A stretch of 45,110 nucleotides of DNA from Ruminococcaceae bacterium OttesenSCG-928-L11 (GTDB lineage Bacteria; Bacillota; Clostridia; Oscillospirales; Ruminococcaceae): assembly GCA_030265885.1 (NCBI GenBank), contig JAJDGX010000004.1, positions 1-45,110 of the forward strand, in the 5' to 3' direction. Shown here one piece after another: positions 1-8,024 of this stretch. Position 1 is the first letter of the stretch. Every line of letters begins with the position of its first letter. The position numbers and the translations under genes are program-made. The notes under the pieces were generated by a model. The model was not told the DNA's origin. It made no database searches and worked only from the letters and a program-made list of their open reading frames with translations.

Positions 1-11
1 GACACGGGGGT

Positions 12-66
12 CTCGGGGGAATCCCCCGAGCGCCTTTTGGTTACTTTGGGGCGCAGCCAAAGTAAC
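12..66. repeat. Two intergenic hairpins at the window edge
   Basis: Two perfect inverted repeats stand side by side. CTCGGGGG (12-19) pairs with CCCCCGAG (23-30) across a 3-base loop, and GTTACTTTGG (40-49) pairs with CCAAAGTAAC (57-66) across 7 bases. They lie downstream of the minus-strand initiator-like gene and could end its transcript, but no T-run follows on either strand. They resemble the dispersed hairpin elements common in GC-rich gut Clostridia; a family name is not assigned. Confidence 0.6.
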
Positions 67-83
67 TGCCCGCCCCGGCACAA

Positions 84-236
84 GGGGCAAGATAAACCTT
101 TTCATCCGAACCGTGGTTGAGTGCTTTGCCCCTCGGGGCAAGATGAACCTAGTTATCCGAACTGCGTCTAGGCACTTTGCCCCTCGGGGTAAGATAAACC
201 TAGTTGCCATAATTGTGTTTAGGCACTTTGCCCCTA
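84..236. repeat. 51-bp tandem repeat, three copies, with palindromic junctions
   Basis: Three imperfect copies of a 51-bp unit run head to tail. The landmark TTGCCCC recurs at 126, 177 and 228, exactly 51 bases apart, and each of the first two is followed by TC and then GGGGCAA or GGGGTAA, making a palindrome. The shared remainder reads roughly AAGATAAACCTAGTT then a variable stretch then TAGGCACT. The last copy reaches the stop codon of the minus-strand gene ending at 234. Confidence 0.8.
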
Positions 237-1586
237 CGCCGGCTGAATCCGAATCCCCGCAACCGAGCGCCCATCCTTATACTCGGTAAAGCTGCGGATA
301 TACCCCTGCTCCACAAAATACTGAAGAATCGTGGTGGTATAATTGCGAATCCGCATCTTCTTTGTTTTGTTGGCGTCGGAGGCATTGAGCTCCTTGTAAA
401 CCGACTCATACAGGATATTGGTCTGCACAATTTTATTGCGCGGATTTTTCATCAGCTCAATGCGCTGGATGAGATAGGTTTTCAGCGGGATTGTGGTGGA
501 GTTGTTGTTGACAGGAGCCCCGAGAAGGGACAGCTTGACACTGGCCAGCTGCCGCTTCATCTTGGAGTAGGTGTAAATGGGCGGGTGCTGCAAAATCTGA
601 TACAGCTCGGCATGCTTGCCGTTGATTTTCCCCGACACCTTGTTGAGGGGGAGGAGGTAGCCGTCCAAAATTACATCGGTAATGCGGCGCTCGCCGTTTT
701 CATCGGTGATGATTTGGGCCTCATTTTCCTCGGTCAGGTCGATGGAGATCATCATGCGGCGCATTTTTTCCAGCTTGGTGGAAATTTCCTCGGCCAGCTG
801 CTCGTCCACAGTGGGATTCTGTTTGCCGGTCATGGCGTGATACAGCATGGGAATGGAAAAAACCGTGTTGCCACTTTCCAGCAGGGAGGTTACACCGTTG
901 ATGATGGATTTGTCGTAGGTGCTCAGAGCGCCGCCGCCCTCAATGCGCATGTGGTTGGGCATGTCCAGGGTAACAGTGGTCAGGATGGGCCGTGTGCCCC
1001 GCTTGCCCACCCGCAGCTGGGTTTCGCTGCCCAGGGCCGCCAGGTGATTGGTGATGGCATCCAGCTGCATGATGTAGTTTTTGGGCCGGATGGCCTGATA
1101 GCTTTCCGGCATCAGGTTTTCCAGCGTCACCTCGGAGCCCAGCAGCACAGGAACCTCAGTGTCGCTGTCCTTATCCCGGGCAATGGCGACCAGCTTCATA
1201 AAGAAGTTGCGGATATCGTCGGGCAGGCTGCCCAAAAATGTATAGTAGGTCTGGGTTTTCTCGATGATCTCGCCGACGGTGGAGTTGTAGGTCTCGGCGT
1301 TGTCCTCGGCGCTGAGATCCTGCAGCTGCCGGTTGAGCTGATTGACCTCCTCCAGCCGCCGAATCAGCGAGGTGAGGCAGTAGGTCATATAATTGTTGCC
1401 AAATTTACGGCGCAGAGCCATTTGCTCGTCGGCGGGCAGGGTCGGCAGCACCGTGTCGGTGGCAAGCTCCCCCTCATAGGGGCTGGCCTGGGCGATGGCG
1501 GCGTACCAGTCATCCTCTGTGGCAAACAGGTTCTTTGCCAGCTTTGGCGCGTATTCGGCTTCAAAGGTTGGATAATCGATTCCCAT
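234..1586 (-). CDS. Winged-helix protein resembling plasmid replication initiators
   Basis: A 450-residue soluble protein. Residues about 205-300 read like the first winged helix of Rep_3/RepA-type plasmid initiators: a strand TTVTLDMP, then LSTYDKSIINGV (the usual 'sxyDkaVlnai' helix), then GNTVFSIPMLYHAMTG. The C-terminal part, with the KTYLIQRIELMKN segment and a basic stretch before NYTTTILQYF, could be the second winged helix. The N-terminal 130 residues are mostly helical. Start ATG follows GGAAAGGAACC. I infer DNA binding; whether it initiates replication, or is a chromosomally domesticated relative, cannot be told. It sits 42 bases after a small membrane protein gene on the same strand, and tandem palindromic repeats follow its stop codon. 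Confidence 0.55.
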   Translation of the reverse strand: MGIDYPTFEAEYAPKLAKNLFATEDDWYAAIAQASPYEGELATDTVLPTLPADEQMALRRKFGNNYMTYCLTSLIRRLEEVNQLNRQLQDLSAEDNAETYNSTVGEIIEKTQTYYTFLGSLPDDIRNFFMKLVAIARDKDSDTEVPVLLGSEVTLENLMPESYQAIRPKNYIMQLDAITNHLAALGSETQLRVGKRGTRPILTTVTLDMPNHMRIEGGGALSTYDKSIINGVTSLLESGNTVFSIPMLYHAMTGKQNPTVDEQLAEEISTKLEKMRRMMISIDLTEENEAQIITDENGERRITDVILDGYLLPLNKVSGKINGKHAELYQILQHPPIYTYSKMKRQLASVKLSLLGAPVNNNSTTIPLKTYLIQRIELMKNPRNKIVQTNILYESVYKELNASDANKTKKMRIRNYTTTILQYFVEQGYIRSFTEYKDGRSVAGIRIQPA

Positions 1587-1628
1587 GTCAGGTTCCTTTC
1601 CACAGCATTCCGTTTCGTTGGCGGCCGA

Positions 1629-2087
1629 TCAGGCGGCACCGGTCAGATCCGGAATGGACCATTGCAGCAGAATTTTTTCGCCCAGCGGTTCGGTCTGGAT
1701 GGGCGGCAGGGAGTAGAGAAAAATCTGATCCGGGTTTCCGGCGGAGTCGCGGCGGCAGACAAAGGCCGCCCGGTATCCCGCTTCATCCCGGTGAGTATAA
1801 AATTCCCCGCTGTGGGACAAATTGCGGTAGAGAGGGGGGAGCGTGACCGCCTGGGAAAAGGGCATCCCGCCAATTTCCACGGTGACGGCGGTGCTGCGGC
1901 TGTCGTACAGGCCGGCAGCGGCCTCGTCCGCCACCTTGGCGAGGCGGATCTGATACCGCTCCAGCGACGCGGCGTTGCAGACCGGCGGAGAGAGCTGCCA
2001 GGCAACGGCACCCCCCAACACAGCGACCAACACAAGGGCCAGCAATCCATTGTGAAAGCTGGAAAACAATGCTGCAAGTCTTTTCAT
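1629..2087 (-). CDS. Small membrane-anchored protein of unknown function
   Basis: A 152-residue protein with a basic start (MKRL) and one hydrophobic segment at about residues 14-31 (LLALVLVAVLGGAVAW), so it is probably a single-pass membrane protein or is exported with an uncleaved anchor. The rest looks like a folded extracytoplasmic domain of short strands and has no motif I recognise. The start ATG is preceded by AGGAGAG at good spacing. It precedes the initiator-like gene by 42 bases on the same strand and probably shares its transcript; a TATAAT box lies about 85 bases upstream. No function is assigned. Confidence 0.65.
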   Translation of the reverse strand: MKRLAALFSSFHNGLLALVLVAVLGGAVAWQLSPPVCNAASLERYQIRLAKVADEAAAGLYDSRSTAVTVEIGGMPFSQAVTLPPLYRNLSHSGEFYTHRDEAGYRAAFVCRRDSAGNPDQIFLYSLPPIQTEPLGEKILLQWSIPDLTGAA

Positions 2088-2168
2088 ACCAACCGACTCT
2101 CCTGATCCTTTGAATGAGGGAAAGGGCGCCCCCTCGGGCGAAATCCCCCTCGATTATTTGCGCCTTCT

Positions 2169-2174
2169 ATTATA
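2169..2174 (-). promoter_or_regulatory. Possible -10 box for the minus-strand pair
   Basis: The minus strand reads TATAAT here, about 85 bases before the start at 2087. No good -35 box lies 16-18 bases upstream, so this is a weak call. The 287-base gap between the divergent genes also holds the plus-strand promoter listed next. Confidence 0.3.
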
Positions 2175-2293
2175 CAACATTTTTCCCATTCCGAAAAGGC
2201 AAAATCCCCGCCGACAGGCAGAAAAAGGGGAGAAGGTTCATAGTGCCTAATCTTTCCCGCCGTTTTTTGGCAGTGGAAAATGCTGGATATCTA

Positions 2294-2322
2294 TTGCCTG
2301 GGACAGCAATTCCGGTTACAAT
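2294..2322 (+). promoter_or_regulatory. SigA-type promoter of the MoxR operon
   Basis: TTGCCT (2294-2299), a 17-base spacer and TACAAT (2317-2322). Transcription would start near 2329, about 45 bases before the MoxR start codon, which has GGAG at 2361-2364. Confidence 0.5.
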
Positions 2323-2374
2323 AGAATAGGAGATATTGTAATAGTTTGTAATAAATTGACGGAGTGTATGCAAA

Positions 2375-3310
2375 ATGAAGGAGAAAGCCTCGGAAATTCT
2401 CGGACAAATCGCCGACAATGTGGAGCGGGTAATTATAGGTAAGCGGGAGGTCATCGAGCTTATCCTCTGCGCCTTTGTGTGCAGGGGCCATGTGCTCATC
2501 GAGGATGTGCCCGGCGTGGGGAAAACCAATCTGGTGTCGGCGCTGGCCAAGTCCTTTGACTGTACCTTTCGCCGCATTCAGTTTACGCCGGATATTATGC
2601 CGTCGGACATCACCGGGTTTTCCATGTACAACCAGAAAACCGGGGAGTTTGAGTACCGGGAAGGCGCTGTGATGACACAGATCCTGCTGGCGGATGAAAT
2701 CAACCGCACCAGCCCCAAAACCCAGTCCAGCCTGCTGGAGGCCATGGAGGAAAACCAGGTGACCGTCGACGGCAGAACCTATCGGGTGCCGGAGCCCTTC
2801 TTGGTGCTGGCCACCCAAAACCCGGTGGAATACCTGGGCACCTACCCCCTTCCCGAGGCCCAGCTGGATCGCTTTTTCATGCGGGTGTCTTTGGGGTATC
2901 CCTCGGCGGCGGACGAAACGAACATGCTGTCCATCCACAACGACAAAAATCCCCTGGACGCATTGACCAGCGTCGCCACCGCCCGCATGCTGGTGGAAAT
3001 GCAGGAATACCTGGGCACGATTCACGTGGATGAACGGCTCAAGGCGTATATGGTGGATCTGGTGCGCCACACCCGGGAAAACGGCGATGTCCTGCTGGGG
3101 GGAAGCCCCCGCGCCACCCTGAACCTGTATCGGGCCGCCCAGGCGTGGGCCCTGTACCAGGGGCGGGACTATGTGGAGCCCGACGACGTGCAGCGAATGG
3201 CGGTGCCGGTAATGGAGCACCGCATTCTGGTCAAGCAGGATGCCCGCCTGCGCCAGGTGACGCCCCGCACAGTCATCGAGGCGGCGGTGTCGGCCATTGC
3301 AGTGCCGTAA
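2375..3310 (+). CDS. MoxR-family AAA+ ATPase
   Basis: A 311-residue AAA+ ATPase of the MoxR type, the usual length for the family. It has Walker A VPGVGKT (45-51), Walker B LLADE (104-108), the MoxR-typical INRTSPKTQ just after it, and the sensor-1 stretch LATQNP (145-150), followed by a helical lid domain. MoxR ATPases act as chaperones that remodel or assemble partner proteins, commonly encoded with a DUF58 protein and a membrane transglutaminase, as here. It is the first gene of a four-gene operon reading rightward, with only 46 bases to the DUF58 start. Start ATG was chosen because GGAG lies 10 bases upstream. The natural substrate is unknown. Confidence 0.93.
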   Translation: MKEKASEILGQIADNVERVIIGKREVIELILCAFVCRGHVLIEDVPGVGKTNLVSALAKSFDCTFRRIQFTPDIMPSDITGFSMYNQKTGEFEYREGAVMTQILLADEINRTSPKTQSSLLEAMEENQVTVDGRTYRVPEPFLVLATQNPVEYLGTYPLPEAQLDRFFMRVSLGYPSAADETNMLSIHNDKNPLDALTSVATARMLVEMQEYLGTIHVDERLKAYMVDLVRHTRENGDVLLGGSPRATLNLYRAAQAWALYQGRDYVEPDDVQRMAVPVMEHRILVKQDARLRQVTPRTVIEAAVSAIAVP

Positions 3311-3356
3311 ATCGGCGGGGACAAGCCGTCCATACCACGTCGGAAAGGATTTCGCA

Positions 3357-4511
3357 ATGAAACAAAACCGCATCCTGTATGGATTGTTCCTGGTTGTCCT
3401 GATTGTCTTTCTCTGCCTGTCGGAGGACAAGGTGCTGTTCCCGGCGCTGTACTGTGTGCTGCTGCTGGGGGTGGTCTCCCTGCTGTTTGGCTGGCTGGCC
3501 CGGGCCGGCATCTCACTGGAGCAGAGTCTCAGCGCCGATGCCGTGACAAAAGGGGAGACCTGCGAGTACACACTGTCGGTGAAAAACCGCTGGCTTCTGC
3601 CCCTGTTTCGGGTGCGGCTGGAATTTGCCGGGGACAACCCCGCCTTGCTGGCCGATATGACCGACAAAGAATTTCACATCCCCCCTCGCAGGGAATATAC
3701 AGAAAGTATTAACATAACCGCAATATACAGAGGCGTACACCTGGCCGGCCTGCAATCCATCCAGTATTACGACTGGCTGGGCCTGTTTCGATTCCGCATC
3801 AAGCCCGCCGCGCCGCTGGAGCTGACGGTGCTGCCACGGGTGGTGCCGGTGGGCAGGCTGCCGCTGCAGCCGTCGGCCTACGAGGCCGACACCCCCTTTG
3901 CCAAGGGCTTGGAGGAGGACTACGGGGAAATCGCCGATTTGCGGCGGTACCAGCCGTCGGACGGCGTCAAGCGCATCCACTGGAAGCTGTCGGCGAAGCG
4001 GGGCGTCATGATGAGCAAGCGGTTCCAGACGGCGGCCGGCCACGCGGTGACACTGGCGCTGGATTCCACAGCCATCGGCGGCAGCCGCGCCGACGCCCTG
4101 CGCATCGAGGACGCCATGCTGGAAACCTGTGTGTCGGTGCTGGCGGCCTGTCTGCGGCAGGAGTTTACCGTGCGGCTGGCCTGGCCCGGCGCCGGGCCGG
4201 AGGAGGAGCAGGGCTTCACCCATTTCCCCACCCTTTGCGAGCGGGCTGCCGCCATCGTCTTTGAGGGGGAGGGCTTTGAGCCGTGGCTGACGGAGGCGGA
4301 GCTGCCGCCTTCATCGGAGCTGTGTGTCTTTGCCCGCGACCTGACCGCCCCCCTGCTGGAGCTTCTGTACGAGAAAGCGGCGGCGGGATATTCTGTACTG
4401 CTGTTTGCCTTTACACCGATAGGGGAGGACGTGCTGGAGCGGCTCCGAGGCTGGGGAATCCCGGTATGGCCCATGTGGGAACGAGATCCCGCGGAGGCCT
4501 TGCGGGGGTGA
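3357..4511 (+). CDS. DUF58 domain membrane protein
   Basis: A 384-residue protein with two membrane helices near the N terminus (about 8-22 and 28-48), a beta-rich middle, and the DUF58 signature at about 185-223: LEEDYGEIADLRRYQPSD followed by the IHWKLSAKR segment. DUF58 proteins are von Willebrand A-like and are the standard partners of MoxR ATPases, probably peripheral or membrane-bound clients. The start at 3357 (MKQNRIL) is preferred because GGAAAGGA precedes it by about 9 bases; an in-frame ATG 60 bases upstream would overlap the moxR stop and has no such site. It is followed after 49 bases by the DUF3784 gene. Confidence 0.88.
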   Translation: MKQNRILYGLFLVVLIVFLCLSEDKVLFPALYCVLLLGVVSLLFGWLARAGISLEQSLSADAVTKGETCEYTLSVKNRWLLPLFRVRLEFAGDNPALLADMTDKEFHIPPRREYTESINITAIYRGVHLAGLQSIQYYDWLGLFRFRIKPAAPLELTVLPRVVPVGRLPLQPSAYEADTPFAKGLEEDYGEIADLRRYQPSDGVKRIHWKLSAKRGVMMSKRFQTAAGHAVTLALDSTAIGGSRADALRIEDAMLETCVSVLAACLRQEFTVRLAWPGAGPEEEQGFTHFPTLCERAAAIVFEGEGFEPWLTEAELPPSSELCVFARDLTAPLLELLYEKAAAGYSVLLFAFTPIGEDVLERLRGWGIPVWPMWERDPAEALRG

Positions 4512-4560
4512 GAACTGTCCGGGATAGGGACAGAGTACAAGTTTGAAAAGGAGGAGCCGC

Positions 4561-4893
4561 GTGAAACTCAAGGACATAAGCAATGGGCCGGATTGGATTA
4601 TATGGATCGTACTTGCCTTTTTTGTGCTGTTGACGGTGGTTTTTCTTACCGGCCATGGGGCAAAGCTGATTGCCGGCTATAATACATCCGGTGAGGAAGA
4701 AAAAAGCAAGTATGATGAGAAGAAGCTGTGCAGAGTAACTGGTGTTGGAATGCTGGTTGTTACGATTTTTGTTTTTGCAATGGCGGTTGGCAACAATGTG
4801 CTTCCGGCAGCAACAGCATATGTTTTTGTAGGTGTAGTAGTCATTGACTGTATTATTGTGTCAATACTGGCGAATACCATATGCAAAAAATAA
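4561..4893 (+). CDS. DUF3784-type small membrane protein
   Basis: A 110-residue protein with three predicted membrane helices (about 12-32, 63-83 and 86-106). The stretch LIAGYNTSGEEEKSKYDEK after the first helix is the recognisable signature of DUF3784 proteins, small Firmicutes membrane proteins of unknown role. The start is GTG at 4561: AGGAGG ends 6 bases before it, whereas the TTG at 4543 lies before the ribosome site. It sits between DUF58 and transglutaminase genes, an uncommon insertion in this conserved operon. Its base composition is somewhat lower in GC than its neighbours, so it may have been inserted. Confidence 0.8.
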   Translation: MKLKDISNGPDWIIWIVLAFFVLLTVVFLTGHGAKLIAGYNTSGEEEKSKYDEKKLCRVTGVGMLVVTIFVFAMAVGNNVLPAATAYVFVGVVVIDCIIVSILANTICKK

Positions 4894-4953
4894 TCATTTT
4901 CCTATAAGCAAAGCGCAGCCCAAAATATATCTCCACACGAAAGGAGAACGCCC

Positions 4954-7587
4954 ATGACCGTCCCAATCCAGGCAGCCCCGTCCAAGGGTATGGCCGCTGT
5001 CCGCCGATTCATCGACATCCTCTTCTTTCTCATCGTGGGGACGCTGTTTGTCGGCAGCATGCTTCTGGCCATTTTGGCCTGCACCGACATGCGGCCGGAG
5101 CCGATTTCGGTTTTTCTGCAGGTCGGCGCTGTGCTGGCCGTGCTGTCGGTGGTATTCTGCAACCGGTACACCTTGATTTCGCTGGGGGGCCTGTCGCTGC
5201 TGGCGGCCCTTCTGCTGACGGTGGACGTCATTCGCCACCCGGAGGCGGCGGAATACATCGCAGCCAAAACCCTGGCCGGGGAGACACTCCAATATCTGGG
5301 CGGATATCTGCCGCTGCAGCCCTCCTACGAGACCCTGATTCTGGGTGTGCTGTCGGTGGGCATGGGCATTTTCGCCGCCTTTTTGCTGCTGTTCCGGTAC
5401 CGGTTCGGCATTGCCCTGGCGCTGTCCGCCGTTGCAATCGGCACCTGCATGGCATCCGGCTTCTACACAGATGATTACGCCCGGCTTTCCCTGGCCATTT
5501 ACCTTGTCAGCATCCTGTTTTTGCTGGCGCGGCAGCTGTTTTTGCGGGTGGAGCTTCCCGGGGCGGGGAGCGGCATCGGCTTTTTTCTGCTGCTGCCTGT
5601 CATCGGGATCTGCGCGCTGATAGCGGGCAAACTGCCCGTCCCGTCGGAGGAATCCACCGAGCAAGCCTTTGCCGTAATGGTGGCAAAGCCCTTCGAGGCC
5701 GTCAGCGACATCCTGTTCAAAGCCTCCTCCCAAAAGTTTTTCTCCCTGGAAACCTCCGGCTATCCTGCCTCCGGCGGAGGCGCCGCCCGCAGCCGGCTGG
5801 GCGGCAACATCGAACTGGACAACTACATCATCATGGAGGTCGACGCCGACTCGGAGGAGCCCATCTACCTGACCGGCGCGGTCAAGGATTTTTACACCGG
5901 CTATTCCTGGGAGAACACCACCCCCGAAATCGAGCCCGCCCTCATTGACGACCCGGCCCAGTCAGAGGACTTCCTGGAGCTTGTCTGCAGCAACATCGTC
6001 TTTTCCCTGGACATCGGCGAGTTTGAACCGGTCGTCAAAATCATGGAGGACGCCTCCCTGATGAAAAACTCCGCCTTCAGCAACCGGGGGACAGCCGGGG
6101 AGGACTCCCTGCTGTCCTTGGAAATGGACTTCCGCCCTTATCCGGAGAAGGAAGCCCAAATCCGCATAACCGACAGCAAGACCTATTCGGTGTTCACCCC
6201 CCTGCGGACAACCGGCGTGGAAAAGGACGGCGAGCCACTCCCCCTGATGCGCAACGGCAGCGGAGCCCTGGCCACCGAAACCCTCCTCAAGGACGGCGAC
6301 TCCTACACGGTAAAATACCGGGACATCATAAACTACCCCCTGACCGACCTCGTCCTCTGGACATCCCGAGGCGGGATATACCGGGAGGTCGAGCAGGAAC
6401 TGGAGCGCCTCCACGAAACATACGACTTCTCCAAATACCAGGCGTCCGTCAACCTGTACGGGCAGCCGCCGGACAAGCTGACCGGCCTGCAGGAGTTCCT
6501 CTTTTTCGACAGGGACACCCCCTATTGGAACCCGGACACCCACATGGCCTACGAGGACATCCTCCAGACCATCCTCATCCCCCGGGCCGACGCCATCCGC
6601 CGGCGATACACCCAGCTGCCCGACACGGTACCGGAGCGTGTCAAGCGGCTGGCAGCCAGCATCACAGCCGATGCCCAAACCGACACCAACCGTGTCTACA
6701 TGCTGCGCAATTACCTGTTGGAGTACCCCTACACCTGGAACCCGGGGGAGGTGCCGCCCGGCCGGGATTTTGTAGATTATTTCCTGTTTGATGGCATGCA
6801 GGGCTACTGCACCTATTATGCCACGGCATTTGTGGTGATGTGCCGGTCACTGGGAATACCCGCCCGATACGTCGAGGGCTACGCCACCAACTGGGAGCCC
6901 TCCGAGGGCAACACCTACTACATCACCAGCTACCAGGCCCACGCGTGGCCGGAGGTCTACTTTGAGGGCCTCGGCTGGATGATCCTGGAGCCCACCCCGG
7001 AAAACCGCCAGGAGAGCACCCCCACCCCCGAGCACCTCAACTCCGTCCTGGAATCCTACCTCGGCTATTACGAGGACGAATACTTCGACGACTACCTCCG
7101 GATGGACACCGACATCTACGCCACCACCGCCACCGGGGGGACAACCAACGCCCCCATCCGGCCGGAGGAGCCCGTCACCCGTCGGCGTCTCACCGGCCAA
7201 TTCCTGCTGATGCTGCTGGTCTTTTGCCTGTGGCCCATCATCCGGTGGATTGCCGCCCGCCTGTCCCTGCGGCGGCTGTGCAGGCTGGATAACCGGGACG
7301 CCGTCATCGCCGGCTTTCGGCGCATCCAGCGGACATTGCTGCTGCTGGGATTGCGCACCAACCCGGCCGAGACCGCCAACCGCTACGCCGACCGCCTCAC
7401 AGCGGATGCAGTCGGCGCAGTCGACCTGAACACAGCGGCAGCCCTGTATTCCCGGGCCAGCTACAGCGGGGGCCCCGTATCCGCCGCCGACAAGCAGGCC
7501 ATGCTCACCCTGCTGGGGGAAACCCAGACCTTTGTGCGCCACCGGCTGGGAAGCCTCCGGTATTTCGTGTACCGGTACATCAAATAG
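4954..7587 (+). CDS. Membrane-anchored transglutaminase-like protein (TgpA type)
   Basis: An 877-residue protein. The first 220 residues hold several membrane helices, as in TgpA/DUF3488 proteins. A large extracytoplasmic region follows, containing a transglutaminase core: GYCTYYATAFVVMCR with Cys619, then YQAHAWPEVY with His663. The third triad position, normally Asp in the 'DPTP' motif, is Glu679 in ILEPTPEN. One more membrane helix (about 750-766) and a cytoplasmic DUF4129-like tail end the protein. The core probably acts on cell-surface proteins or peptides as a protease or cross-linker. It is last in the MoxR - DUF58 - DUF3784 operon and has AAAGGAG before its ATG. A terminator hairpin follows 18 bases after the stop codon. 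Confidence 0.88.
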   Translation: MTVPIQAAPSKGMAAVRRFIDILFFLIVGTLFVGSMLLAILACTDMRPEPISVFLQVGAVLAVLSVVFCNRYTLISLGGLSLLAALLLTVDVIRHPEAAEYIAAKTLAGETLQYLGGYLPLQPSYETLILGVLSVGMGIFAAFLLLFRYRFGIALALSAVAIGTCMASGFYTDDYARLSLAIYLVSILFLLARQLFLRVELPGAGSGIGFFLLLPVIGICALIAGKLPVPSEESTEQAFAVMVAKPFEAVSDILFKASSQKFFSLETSGYPASGGGAARSRLGGNIELDNYIIMEVDADSEEPIYLTGAVKDFYTGYSWENTTPEIEPALIDDPAQSEDFLELVCSNIVFSLDIGEFEPVVKIMEDASLMKNSAFSNRGTAGEDSLLSLEMDFRPYPEKEAQIRITDSKTYSVFTPLRTTGVEKDGEPLPLMRNGSGALATETLLKDGDSYTVKYRDIINYPLTDLVLWTSRGGIYREVEQELERLHETYDFSKYQASVNLYGQPPDKLTGLQEFLFFDRDTPYWNPDTHMAYEDILQTILIPRADAIRRRYTQLPDTVPERVKRLAASITADAQTDTNRVYMLRNYLLEYPYTWNPGEVPPGRDFVDYFLFDGMQGYCTYYATAFVVMCRSLGIPARYVEGYATNWEPSEGNTYYITSYQAHAWPEVYFEGLGWMILEPTPENRQESTPTPEHLNSVLESYLGYYEDEYFDDYLRMDTDIYATTATGGTTNAPIRPEEPVTRRRLTGQFLLMLLVFCLWPIIRWIAARLSLRRLCRLDNRDAVIAGFRRIQRTLLLLGLRTNPAETANRYADRLTADAVGAVDLNTAAALYSRASYSGGPVSAADKQAMLTLLGETQTFVRHRLGSLRYFVYRYIK

Positions 7588-7605
7588 AGAATAAAACCCG
7601 CATAC

Positions 7606-7642
7606 AAACAGCGTTTACGCCCCTTGGCGAAGGCGCTGTTTT
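7606..7642 (+). terminator. Terminator of the MoxR-transglutaminase operon
   Basis: AAACAGCG (7606-7613) pairs with CGCTGTTT (7634-7641), with an inner CGCC/GGCG stem and a CCTT loop. The T-run (TTTTCC) is short, so it may be imperfect. Confidence 0.65.
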
Positions 7643-7704
7643 CCTGTTCATGCAATCTCTGGCAAAGAAGGAGAGACAACCCAAAAAAATTTCCAGAATA
7701 GGGG

Positions 7705-7731
7705 TAAAGTTTTGGCAGGATGTTACGATAA
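7705..7731 (+). promoter_or_regulatory. SigD (sigma-28) flagellar promoter
   Basis: TAAA (7705-7708), a 15-base spacer and TACGATAA (7724-7731) match the sigma-28 consensus TAAA-N15-GCCGATAA at ten of twelve positions. It lies upstream of the flagellin gene, as expected for a late flagellar gene. Confidence 0.75.
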
Positions 7732-7739
7732 TTATTGCA

Positions 7740-8008
7740 GAAGGTAAGTAGCGCGGAATTTTTCTGCGCTGTGCCTTTCGGATTTCGGGAGAAATCCGTG
7801 TGGGAGCGGTACATAGCATGCTGTACAGCCTCCGCAGCCAATGGGAATGCACCCCGCCGCCCACAAAGCGGGAAGGGGGACATTCCGGTACACAGCCGTT
7901 TGCGGGGGCCGCACCGCTAGCAGCGCGACCACAAAAACGGCGACCCCATTGCCGCCAAGCAGGATGCGAATCGGCATGACAAGCAACCCGAACACACACA
8001 AACAAAAC
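7740..8008 (+). other. Long structured flagellin leader
   Basis: About 285 bases separate the SigD promoter from the flagellin start, and I see no gene here. Several self-complementary stretches could fold: GCGC/GCGC near 7752-7770, GGATTTC/GAAATCC near 7779-7797, GTACA/TGTAC near 7809-7827, and GGAATG/CATTCC near 7844-7888. No known riboswitch core was recognised. Confidence 0.45.
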
Positions 8009-8024
8009 AAGGAGGAACACATTA

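Noticed and set aside
84-236. CRISPR array
   Set aside because: The spacing of conserved parts is fixed at 51 bases but most of the unit is conserved, there are no unique spacers and no cas genes.
213-2105. Long plus-strand open frame of 630 codons
   Set aside because: It lies antisense to the initiator-like and membrane protein genes, has no ribosome site and no recognisable domain; GC-rich third positions on the other strand keep it open.
7740-8008. Possible c-di-GMP riboswitch in the flagellin leader
   Set aside because: The conserved GEMM core and tetraloop-receptor segments are not present, so it is listed only as a structured leader.
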